From assembly GCF_900105715.1 (NCBI RefSeq), contig NZ_FNRY01000001.1:992001-1056000 (forward strand): a stretch of DNA of 64,000 nucleotides, given 5' to 3'. Below are positions 9,403 to 16,463 of this stretch, in pieces. The notes under the pieces were generated by a model. That model was given only the letters and a program-made list of their open reading frames with translations, was not told where the DNA came from and made no database searches. A program made the translations under genes and the position numbers. Position 1 is the first letter of the stretch; every line of letters starts with the position of its first letter. Source of the stretch: Paramicrobacterium humi (GTDB taxonomy: Bacteria; Actinomycetota; Actinomycetes; Actinomycetales; Microbacteriaceae).

Positions 9403-10415
9403 GCAGCGTTGTCGAGCCACAGGTCGAGTGCAGCCCGACAGCCGCCGGGTATGCGATCAGTGATGAAGCGGCCGGTTTGATCACGACGGCGTTGAAAGCG
9501 CTGGCAGAACCGTTGAGGCTACGGTTCCTCTCCTACATCGCCGCTACCCCTGGTGGCGAGGCGTGCGTGTGCGACCTGGCCGAATTGACGAACGTGTCCC
9601 AGCCCACCGTCTCGCACCATTTGAAGGTGCTCAAGAACGCGGGGATCCTCACATCCGAACGACGCGGAACCTGGGTGTGGTACCGAATCATCCCGGAGCT
9701 GCACCCGGCGATCACGACGCTTCTGGACGCATTCGCACCCGCGACCGCATCGGCGGCCCTGCCTGCGGCCACAACTAAATTGTCCGATGTGGACGGCGGG
9801 CTGACTCATGCGGCCGAAAGCCTGCGGCGCGCCTTTCCCGCGTTGTCTGAGGATCTGGTGTTGCGCACGGTGCGGGAGTCATACACAGCCCTGGCCAGAA
9901 ACGCCACAGTGACCTCGCACCTGACGACGTTGACCGAACGCTTCGCGCGGCAACGCCTCACCGACATCTCCCGCAGCGACAAGACGGTGCCGCAAGTGCT
10001 GTTCGTGTGCGTCGCCAACGCGGGCCGCTCCCAGCTGGCAGCGGCCCTTGTCAACCACTATGCGCAGGGCCGGGTTATCGCCCGCTCGGCCGGTTCCCGG
10101 CCGGCGCGAGACATCCACCCGAACGTCAGGATCCTGCTTGATGAGCTGGATGCCGCGGACAGTGCTGAAGCATTCCCGAAGCCGCTGACCGATGATGCCG
10201 TGCGCGCGGCCGACGTCGTCGTCACGATGGGCTGCGGGGACGTGTGTCCCGTCATCCCCGGCGTCCGCTACGAAGACTGGGCCGTGGGCGACCCCGCTCT
10301 CGCCTCCGAAATCGGAGCCAAAGCGATCCGTGACGACATCGCCACCCGAGTGCGCGCTCTGGTGAACGAACTCACACCCAACCTGCTTCTCAAGAAGACC
10401 GGAGAAAACTCATGA
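9399..10415 (+). CDS. ArsR repressor - arsenate reductase fusion
   Basis: A two-function protein of 338 residues. Residues ~20-115 are an ArsR/SmtB winged helix with the arsenite-binding CVC site (EACVCDLAELTNVSQPTVS). Residues ~130-195 form a helical segment (LRRAFPALSEDLVLRTVRES) like the three-helix N-domain of actinobacterial arsenate reductases. Residues ~200-330 are a low-molecular-weight phosphatase-fold ArsC with P-loop CVANAGRS and redox segment MGCGDVCP. The frame runs further upstream, but the ATG at 9399 overlaps the acr3 stop and starts the ArsR homology. Sensor and enzyme in one chain would couple arsenic detection to reduction. All catalytic cysteines are present, so both parts look functional. 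Confidence 0.92.
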   Translation: MSSVVEPQVECSPTAAGYAISDEAAGLITTALKALAEPLRLRFLSYIAATPGGEACVCDLAELTNVSQPTVSHHLKVLKNAGILTSERRGTWVWYRIIPELHPAITTLLDAFAPATASAALPAATTKLSDVDGGLTHAAESLRRAFPALSEDLVLRTVRESYTALARNATVTSHLTTLTERFARQRLTDISRSDKTVPQVLFVCVANAGRSQLAAALVNHYAQGRVIARSAGSRPARDIHPNVRILLDELDAADSAEAFPKPLTDDAVRAADVVVTMGCGDVCPVIPGVRYEDWAVGDPALASEIGAKAIRDDIATRVRALVNELTPNLLLKKTGENS

Positions 10416-10837
10416 GCACCAACAAGCCTTCCGCCCTGTTCGTCTGCGTCCACAACGCCGGCCGATCCCAAATGGCCGCAGGATTCCTGAAAGCCCTCGC
10501 CGGGGATGCTGTCGAGGTCCGCTCGGCAGGATCGATGCCCGCCGACCAGATCAACCCGGTGGCAGTGGAAGCGATGTCCGAAGTCGGCATCGACATCACA
10601 GCCGAGCAACCCAAGATCCTCACGACCGAAGCTGTGCAAGACTCCGATGTCGTGATCACAATGGGCTGCGGCGACGCCTGCCCGTTCTTCCCCGGCAAAC
10701 GCTACGAAGACTGGAAACTCGATGACCCGGCCGGACAGGGCATCGAAGCCGTGCGACCAATCCGCGACGATATCCGCTCCCGCGTGCTCACCCTGATCGA
10801 CGAACTGGGAATCACTCCCATCAGCACGGACAGCTGA
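10412..10837 (+). CDS. arsC: Arsenate reductase, thioredoxin-coupled LMW-phosphatase type
   Basis: Reduces arsenate to arsenite for export by the Acr3 pump. It has 141 residues with the phosphatase P-loop CVHNAGRSQM at the N-terminus. The MGCGDACPFFPGKRYEDW segment provides the further cysteines used in the disulfide cascade, and the DDP that follows holds the general-acid type Asp. It is the last gene of the operon, overlapping the fusion gene by 4 bases. It is related to the C-terminal domain of that fusion, so the operon carries two reductase modules. A strong hairpin 12 bases downstream ends transcription. Confidence 0.94.
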   Translation: MSTNKPSALFVCVHNAGRSQMAAGFLKALAGDAVEVRSAGSMPADQINPVAVEAMSEVGIDITAEQPKILTTEAVQDSDVVITMGCGDACPFFPGKRYEDWKLDDPAGQGIEAVRPIRDDIRSRVLTLIDELGITPISTDS

Positions 10838-10849
10838 GGAACAACCAAC

Positions 10850-10886
10850 AGCTGCGGGCCGGGGCAATGCGCCCCGGCCCGCAGCT
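10850..10886. terminator. Strong bidirectional terminator between arsC and flavoprotein gene
   Basis: Perfect 16-bp GC-rich stem (10850-10865 and 10871-10886) with a 5-base loop, followed on the + strand by CTTTTG and preceded by the matching CCAACA on the other side. It sits between convergent genes and can serve both. Confidence 0.9.
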
Positions 10887-10902
10887 CTTTTGTTGGCATC
10901 GA

Positions 10903-12318
10903 TTAGCTGTTGGCGTCGTCGCCGGAACGGCCGTGCACAACACCTGTCGCAAACCCATTCCCGGTCGGAGCACCGACCCCGAGAGCGACCGGCTGAGGGC
11001 CCGCCGGCACCGCACAGCACGAACCGCCCGCAGCCTCACCATCAACATCAAACGCGAGGTCAGTCGAGCAAACTCCGGTTTCCGGCAGATCAAGCTCCAC
11101 CTTGTCGGCCGATTCCCGGTCACCGGCAAGAGCGGCCGCGATCGAGCGCACCTGCTCATACCCGGTGGCGAGCAGGAACGTCGGCGCCCGCCCATAAGAC
11201 TTCATTCCCACCAGGTAGAACCCGTCGTCAGGGTGAGACAGCATCGCCTCACCGTGCGGTGGCACGCTGCCGCACGAATGGAAGTTCGGATCGATCAGTG
11301 GCGCCAGCTTGGTGGGCGCTTCCACCGCCGGATCCAGCTCGAGGCGAACCTCGCGCAACATCGTCAGATCGGGCCGGAACCCTGTCGCGTTCACGATCGC
11401 GTGCACATCAAGCGCCAACGGCTCATCCCTGCTCTGGCCGAGCACCTGCACCGTCTCTTCACCGGGAACGAGCTGCTCAATCGACACCCGCTTGAGCAGG
11501 GTCAGTTTTCCGCTCTCAACGGCCTGCTGGAGCCGGCTTCCCAACTGTCCGCGTGCCGGGAGCTGGTCATCGATGCCGCCGCCGAACACACGACGCGGAG
11601 AGCCGCCGCGGATCGCCCAAGTGATCGTCGTGCCCGGTTCCGATTCCGCGAGGTCGACAAGACTCAGGAGCGTGTTCGCGGCCGAGTGCCCCATCCCCAC
11701 AACCAGCGTGTGCTTGCCCGCGAACCGGTCGCGTTGCACGCCCAGCACATCGGGGAGCGGCCCAGTGATGAACGACGCGGCCTCCACTTCGCCTGCCGCC
11801 GGCAATCCGCTCATGCCCAGCGGGTTCGATGACGCGAACGTGCCGGAGGCATCAATCACGGCTCGGGCCAGCACGTCCTCAACCCGTCCTTCCGCGTTCA
11901 TAGTGCGCACTCGGTACCCCTGACGCTCACGTCCGAGCGAGCGGGTCTTGTCTCCGCCCTCACGAGCGACCGCAATCACGCGCGTCTCGAGCCGGAGACG
12001 CGATGCCAGCTCCGCCGTTTTGGCCAGCGGCTCCATGTACTCGCGCACGAGTTCGGTTCCGGTAGGCAGCGCGTCGAAGTCAGGGGCGACCCAGCCTGTC
12101 TTCTCAAGCAGCCGCTGCGCCGCGCCGTCGATGTCATAACGCCACGGAGAGAACAGCCGCACGTGTCCCCAGGACGCCACCGCTGAGCCCGCCCGATCGC
12201 CAGCTTCCAGAAGCAGGCACTCCACGCCGCGCTCCATCAAGTGCGCGACCGCAGCCAGACCCACCGGCCCTGCACCAATTACGACAACCGGCAGCTGGTC
12301 CCGTGCAACCTCACTCAT
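10903..12318 (-). CDS. FAD-dependent oxidoreductase of the arsenic locus
   Basis: Flavoprotein of about 471 residues. It has an N-terminal dinucleotide-binding motif (VVIGAGPVGLAAVAHL), a second nucleotide-binding GMGHSAANTLL and a conserved NATGFRPD segment, the pattern of flavin-containing monooxygenase-like enzymes. The C-terminal tail carries a Cys pair (GGSCCAVP). Two ATGs are possible; the second gives the best spacing to GAGGAG. It is divergent from arsR with two operator-like repeats between them, so it is probably arsenic-induced. Similar genes in ars operons are called ArsO or simply NAD(P)-binding proteins; the reaction is not established. Confidence 0.85.
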   Translation of the reverse strand: MSEVARDQLPVVVIGAGPVGLAAVAHLMERGVECLLLEAGDRAGSAVASWGHVRLFSPWRYDIDGAAQRLLEKTGWVAPDFDALPTGTELVREYMEPLAKTAELASRLRLETRVIAVAREGGDKTRSLGRERQGYRVRTMNAEGRVEDVLARAVIDASGTFASSNPLGMSGLPAAGEVEAASFITGPLPDVLGVQRDRFAGKHTLVVGMGHSAANTLLSLVDLAESEPGTTITWAIRGGSPRRVFGGGIDDQLPARGQLGSRLQQAVESGKLTLLKRVSIEQLVPGEETVQVLGQSRDEPLALDVHAIVNATGFRPDLTMLREVRLELDPAVEAPTKLAPLIDPNFHSCGSVPPHGEAMLSHPDDGFYLVGMKSYGRAPTFLLATGYEQVRSIAAALAGDRESADKVELDLPETGVCSTDLAFDVDGEAAGGSCCAVPAGPQPVALGVGAPTGNGFATGVVHGRSGDDANS

Positions 12319-12332
12319 CATCACTCCTCAAA

Positions 12333-12386
12333 TCGACGTTCATCAATGAATGCGATACCCAACCTATCGACATTCATCAATGGATG
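12333..12386. promoter_or_regulatory. Two operator-like 20-bp repeats for ArsR
   Basis: Copies at 12333-12352 and 12367-12386 differ at only 2 of 20 positions (consensus TCGAC-R-TTCATCAATG-R-ATG). Each centres on TTCAT-N2-ATG, an inverted repeat that is fully symmetric in the first copy. They occupy the 81-bp gap between the divergent flavoprotein gene and arsR, the expected place for ArsR binding. Confidence 0.75.
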
Positions 12387-12399
12387 ACAAGATGGAGTC

Positions 12400-12762
12400 A
12401 TGACGACAACAGAAGCGGTCACCGGGGCAGTACTCGACAACACCTGTTGCTCATCTACGAACACCGGCGTTGACGCCGAAACGGCCCGAGAGCTTGCAAC
12501 GGCATTCAAAGCGCTTGGCGACCCGACACGCGTACAGCTGCTCGCTCTCGTCGCCGCCCACACCGAGAGCGAAGCCTGCGTGTGTGACCTCACAGCCCCC
12601 GTCGGCTTGTCACAACCGACCGTCAGCCACCACCTCAAGATCCTCGTCGACAACGGACTTCTAACACGTGAGCAACGCGGTCGATGGGCCTATTACCGCC
12701 TCGCGGACGGTACGCTGCCGGAACTCGCACGTAAGCTCACTTCGGTCATTTCCGTCGATTGA
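12400..12762 (+). CDS. arsR: ArsR-family arsenic-responsive repressor
   Basis: Winged-helix repressor of 120 residues. The recognition region reads ACVCDLTAPVGLSQPTVSHH, with the CVC arsenite-binding pair placed as in classical ArsR proteins; an extra Cys pair (NTCCSS) lies near the N-terminus. It is divergent from the flavoprotein gene with paired operator-like repeats between the two. Its HTH is close to that in the arsR-arsC fusion, so cross-regulation is plausible. Confidence 0.94.
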   Translation: MTTTEAVTGAVLDNTCCSSTNTGVDAETARELATAFKALGDPTRVQLLALVAAHTESEACVCDLTAPVGLSQPTVSHHLKILVDNGLLTREQRGRWAYYRLADGTLPELARKLTSVISVD

Positions 12763-12812
12763 GGCTTTCGCTTCGCGTCCAAGGTGATCGGCACGAGGAA
12801 GGCGATGAACTG

Positions 12813-12829
12813 GCCGTAAACGATTGTTT
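12813..12829. repeat. 17-bp near-repeat of a site at 6340-6356
   Basis: GCCGTAAACG followed by ATTGTTT here, and by TTCGTTT at 6340-6356, is identical at 15 of 17 positions. The two copies lie just outside the two ends of the usp-ars module, in the same orientation. Whether this is a recombination scar, an operator or chance is unknown. Confidence 0.4.
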
Positions 12830-12994
12830 TTGACACAAGGCTCACTGGCCCCAGATTGCGCGTTGCCGCATAGTGTGAGCTGAGATGGAGCCCCGTTGCC
12901 CCGCGCCGGCTCGCGCGCGTAGTGGGGTGATGATGCTCAAGGTCGAGTTCTACATTGCTGAGCCATGTGGGGTCCGAGCCCCACAGAAAAGTGT

Positions 12995-13408
12995 CTATGC
13001 CGTGCTCGTAGCGACTCCTGTACCCGGCCCAATTCGGAACCGACTAGGGATCGATGCGGAGTTCGCGTCCGTCGGCGGATTTCCCGCGCTTCCAGGTTGG
13101 GGACGGGTGAACCGGCTCTGAGCGCGGCGGTGGTCGTACTCCCCCAACACGTATCTAACCCGCTGTGTCAAGTCCTCCAGCGCCTGCCGAAGCTCATAGT
13201 GGCCGCCCTGGGGTGGGATGTATCCGTCCTCTTCGGCACGCGCACGGAAGGCCTCGAAGTCGGCGCCGTCGATAGCTTGCACAGTTATCATCCCGTTGAG
13301 GTTCGCAAGAATCCCAATGAGCGCCACCGCGTCTGCCCTGGCGAGCGGCCGAGGGCAATTTAGCGCATCATCCATGGACTCAGAATCCCTCACTTCACTG
13401 GTCAGCAC
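12995..13408 (-). CDS. Hypothetical protein
   Basis: A frame of 137 residues with a plausible protein-like middle section (ADFEAFRARAEEDGYIPPQG followed by LRQALEDLTQRVRYVLGEYD) that looks amphipathic and helical. The last ~35 residues are low in complexity and may be read-through of non-coding sequence. A second start at 13375 is possible. No family is recognised. It stands alone between arsR and an LCP gene, with no operon partner. It could be a chance frame in GC-rich DNA. Confidence 0.35.
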   Translation of the reverse strand: MLTSEVRDSESMDDALNCPRPLARADAVALIGILANLNGMITVQAIDGADFEAFRARAEEDGYIPPQGGHYELRQALEDLTQRVRYVLGEYDHRRAQSRFTRPQPGSAGNPPTDANSASIPSRFRIGPGTGVATSTA

Positions 13409-13527
13409 AAGCGATCAACAATTGCCCGTATGAGGGCTCCCGCGCCTTATCCCCTGAGATGGGGCGCCTTGCTCTCGGTCGCTACAACTCCTCATTACCG
13501 TTTGACGTACGTGCACGGAATAGTCTT

Positions 13528-14781
13528 CTACCCGTTTCCGGCTGCACAGGTCACTTCGTCGGCTCTTTGCCCGTAAACCCCGGGTGGAAGCTCCACAGTC
13601 GAATCGTCGGGAGCTTCTGATGATCCCGGCGAGGCAGTGCTTGGGTTGGTCGTTTCAGGAGTGTTCGGCGCGATTGTCTTCTGGTCCTTCGGAACGGACC
13701 CTCCCGTTCCGTCAGTAATGGTGAGGTCTTTGTCGGCCTTCACCGCGTCCATGAGCACTTCGGCAGCTTGGATGGTCGGATAAACCTCACCGTCCGGCCC
13801 ATAGTGATTGGGGTACTGCACGAAAGTGATCTTGTCGTTCGGAATGTCTTTCAGCGTGAGCGCTATCGACACCATCGTGTTCAGGGAGCGGAGGTTCTGT
13901 GAGAAATCCATATTGTGTGCGGCCACCTTGGCGATGCTGTAAAGCGTCACCGGATCTGTTAATGTGCCCGCCTCTTTCAACTCCCGAACGGTCGCGGACA
14001 GGAACATCTGTTGATTGCTGATGCGACCCAGGTCGGATCCGTCGCTCACTCCATACCGGGTGCGCAGGAATTGAAGGGCGAGATCTCCCTCTAACGTTAC
14101 GTTCCCTGCGGGAAGATCCAGGTCAGTGTGCTTATCGCTGATCGGAGCCGCGAGGCATACGTCAACGCCACCGAGGGCCTTCGACAGAGCAACGACACCG
14201 TTGAACTGCACAAGACCAACAAATGGGATATCCAGCCCGGTTAACTGTTCGACTGTCTCCGCCGTGCAGGCGATGCCCCCGTAGCCAAGAGATGCATGGA
14301 TGGGCTGCGAACTCATTGCACTGTAAAAGCCGCCGCCGTCTTCTTCCGGTCTTGGGCACTGCGGGATGGGAACGCGCATGTCACGCGGGAAACTAACGAT
14401 TGTGGCGTTGCTGTGGTCTTCAGCCACGTGGAGAAGCATCGTCACATCGTTGAGAACACCGGTTTCCTTCTTCGGATCACCGTAGCCATCTCCTTGACCG
14501 GCACGGCTGTCACTTCCGATGACGAGAAGGTTGATACCGCCCTCTATGGAGTTCACGTCCGGAATGATCTGTCCCGGGGTCTCGCCAACCAGCGCAACCC
14601 CTGGCTGTACATCGTTCATCACATCGGTTACTGCCCATGCCCCGACGCCGACGGCGCTAACCGCCACGACAGTGACCGTAGCTGCCACGCCCTTGAGAAC
14701 CGTCCTGCCAGCATTACGGCGTTTCAGACGCCCGTGTCGTATCGCACTCGACTCGTGCGACTGCGTCTCCCGTTTGCCCAT
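13528..14781 (-). CDS. LytR-CpsA-Psr (LCP) family cell-wall ligase
   Basis: LCP proteins transfer lipid-linked glycopolymers to peptidoglycan outside the membrane. This one has 417 residues: a basic cytoplasmic N-terminus, a single membrane helix (VLKGVAATVTVVAVSAVGVG) and the extracellular LCP catalytic domain. Its hallmarks are NLLVIGSDSRAG, the Asp/Arg-containing NDVTMLLHVAEDHSNATIVS and SFPRDMRVPIP. Further family motifs are GGVDVCLAAPI and LEGDLALQFLRTRYGVSDGSD. The C-terminus is Pro/Thr/Ser-rich and probably wall-spanning. Its codon use is less GC-rich than in the core block at 18-34 kb, suggesting a different history. Confidence 0.92.
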   Translation of the reverse strand: MGKRETQSHESSAIRHGRLKRRNAGRTVLKGVAATVTVVAVSAVGVGAWAVTDVMNDVQPGVALVGETPGQIIPDVNSIEGGINLLVIGSDSRAGQGDGYGDPKKETGVLNDVTMLLHVAEDHSNATIVSFPRDMRVPIPQCPRPEEDGGGFYSAMSSQPIHASLGYGGIACTAETVEQLTGLDIPFVGLVQFNGVVALSKALGGVDVCLAAPISDKHTDLDLPAGNVTLEGDLALQFLRTRYGVSDGSDLGRISNQQMFLSATVRELKEAGTLTDPVTLYSIAKVAAHNMDFSQNLRSLNTMVSIALTLKDIPNDKITFVQYPNHYGPDGEVYPTIQAAEVLMDAVKADKDLTITDGTGGSVPKDQKTIAPNTPETTNPSTASPGSSEAPDDSTVELPPGVYGQRADEVTCAAGNG

Positions 14782-15179
14782 CCGGAACCCCTCTGGAACC
14801 TACATCTGCGCTCGTCGAACCGTACCCGATCGACGAACGGCACGATGCCGGTCCCTGAGTCTAATAATGCAGATGCGCGACGCCCGGGCGTTCAGTAAGC
14901 GGACCCCGAGCGCGTTCTTCATCAGCTGCTTCGTTCGGCACGTGGAGCGGCACTGTGACGCCCTTGGGTGCCGGTTTCGTCGTTAGCGAGTCGGCGAGCC
15001 TCAACGTCCGCGATCGCGTTCGCCTTGTCACGTCGATCAAGGATTACTGCATTCGAAAGTCCGAGGATACGCGCCACCGACACTCGGTCGCGCCCAAGAT
15101 CCACCACGATGTCGCCTGTCCCACACCCCGTGTGCGTTGTCGCCGCATAGGACATCACATGAACGAAAAAACCAGAACC
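14782..15179. other. Intergenic stretch at the edge of the mobile unit
   Basis: About 400 bases with no gene I can support. A short frame at 14922-15158 (minus) shows no family similarity, and the + frame through here is only an upstream extension of the recombinase-like gene. The left boundary of the mobile unit should lie here, but no terminal inverted repeat could be matched by eye to the region after the transposase. Confidence 0.3.
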
Positions 15180-15464
15180 CTAGGCTCGGCTGACGTGAGC
15201 AGGCCACAGCCTCTCATCCAGTCCGATCTCCAGCCGCGCGACGGTAGCGGAGTCGGGCCAACTTCCACCTCGAAGGATGGTTCCCAGGGCGGCCCGGTGG
15301 ACTCCGGTTTGTTCGGCAACGCTTCGAACGCTTCTATCGCCAATCACGCTAATCAGGGTGACGACGAATTGCCGGGCGACTTCGGCGACCGGGTCGTCGC
15401 TGGGCGTCGTCGGCCAGTCGACACACAGCTCCGCTGGGGTGACACGAGCGGGGCGCGGAGACAT
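15180..15464 (-). CDS. Small HTH DNA-binding protein
   Basis: 94 residues with a clear helix-turn-helix: VRSVAEQTGVHRAALGTILR, followed by DSATVARLEIGLDERLWP, as in XRE-type domains. The N-terminal half (VAEVARQFVVTLISVIGDRS) is probably a helical dimerisation part. It is divergent from the recombinase-like gene with ~45 bases between the starts, a typical repressor/target arrangement, so it probably controls expression of the recombinase-transposase pair. An imperfect palindrome near the start of that gene may be its operator. Confidence 0.7.
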   Translation of the reverse strand: MSPRPARVTPAELCVDWPTTPSDDPVAEVARQFVVTLISVIGDRSVRSVAEQTGVHRAALGTILRGGSWPDSATVARLEIGLDERLWPAHVSRA

Positions 15465-15509
15465 GTGGAGAGCCTAGCGCCCGCCGTCGGCCGCTTCGCC
15501 GAGGCCGCA

Positions 15510-16463
15510 GTGTCGGACCTCTCTGATGTACTACAGTGCTGTAGCTACAGCCAACTGAGTGACGAGGTACTCACCGCATTGAAGACGTATCGCCCACAGA
15601 AGACCGATGAATGGGATGCCCTCAAGGAATTCGTCACCGACGCCTGCTCGCTCGCGGCACCCGCGACCGCCTACACGGCGAAGCTGTTGATGACTGTGAC
15701 AACGCCATTCGTCGTGTGGTGCGTGTATGAGCAAGGCTGGCCGATGCAGGCTGACGTCGTGTTCAGCAGGCAGGCAATCAATCAGTACTGCACAGAAGAG
15801 AACAAGGCCCGCAGCGAGGGCACCCGGCGCAACTACCGGGCAATGCTCACCCGGATCTCCGAAGTTGTCGCTCCGGAAGAGCACCCGGACAAGTACGACG
15901 GCCTAGCCCGAAAGCGAACCGCGACGCCGTACACGGATAAGGAGATCGCCGGGTTCCGGACCTGGGCGCTAGGGCAGTTGACGCCGGAGAAGCGCCGCAA
16001 GGCGATGCTGATGCTGGTCCTCTGCACTGGCGCCGGCCTGAAGTCCTCCGACATCGCACAGATCTTCCCCGAAGATGTCACAGCCGACGAGGCCGGCATC
16101 GTCATCAGCATCAAAGGGCGAGCACCTCGCCGAGTCCCGCTGGCACGGGACTGGGAGGACTGGTTCTTCGCGCTCCTTCAACAGTCGGAACCCGGCGTTC
16201 CGCTGTGGGGCACACCGAACCGCACGAACGCCAGCAACCTCCTCAGCAGCTTCACCCAATACACCGTCGGGAAAAAGCCCAACAGCCAGCAATTGCGGGC
16301 GACCTGGATTGTGAACCATCTGCGCGCCGGCACGCGCGTCAAGGAACTCATGAAGGCACTCGGGCAGGACAAATTCGAGAACCTACCCCGCTACCTCGAA
16401 TTCGTCGACTCCCTCGACGACACCGAGTACCGGCGTCAGCTCCGCGACGGCGGTGCACGATGA
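15510..16463 (+). CDS. Tyrosine-recombinase-like protein with degenerate active site
   Basis: About 317 residues from a GTG at 15510; the frame is open further upstream but overlaps the divergent HTH gene, so the start is uncertain. The fold is suggested by an N-terminal SAM-like helical part and a C-terminal part with MLMLVLCTGAGLKSSDIAQI (family GLRxxE), QQLRATWIVNHL (family HxLRHTF) and LGQDKFENLPRYLEFV (family LGH...Y). The first catalytic Arg is Lys, the His positions are Gln, and only the second Arg and a Tyr remain. It overlaps the transposase start by 4 bases, so it is likely an accessory protein of the element rather than an active integrase. Confidence 0.7.
   Translation: MSDLSDVLQCCSYSQLSDEVLTALKTYRPQKTDEWDALKEFVTDACSLAAPATAYTAKLLMTVTTPFVVWCVYEQGWPMQADVVFSRQAINQYCTEENKARSEGTRRNYRAMLTRISEVVAPEEHPDKYDGLARKRTATPYTDKEIAGFRTWALGQLTPEKRRKAMLMLVLCTGAGLKSSDIAQIFPEDVTADEAGIVISIKGRAPRRVPLARDWEDWFFALLQQSEPGVPLWGTPNRTNASNLLSSFTQYTVGKKPNSQQLRATWIVNHLRAGTRVKELMKALGQDKFENLPRYLEFVDSLDDTEYRRQLRDGGAR

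Noticed and set aside
14922-15158. 78-codon minus-strand frame downstream of the small HTH gene
   Set aside because: No ribosome-binding site or family similarity; a chance frame cannot be excluded, so it was not annotated.
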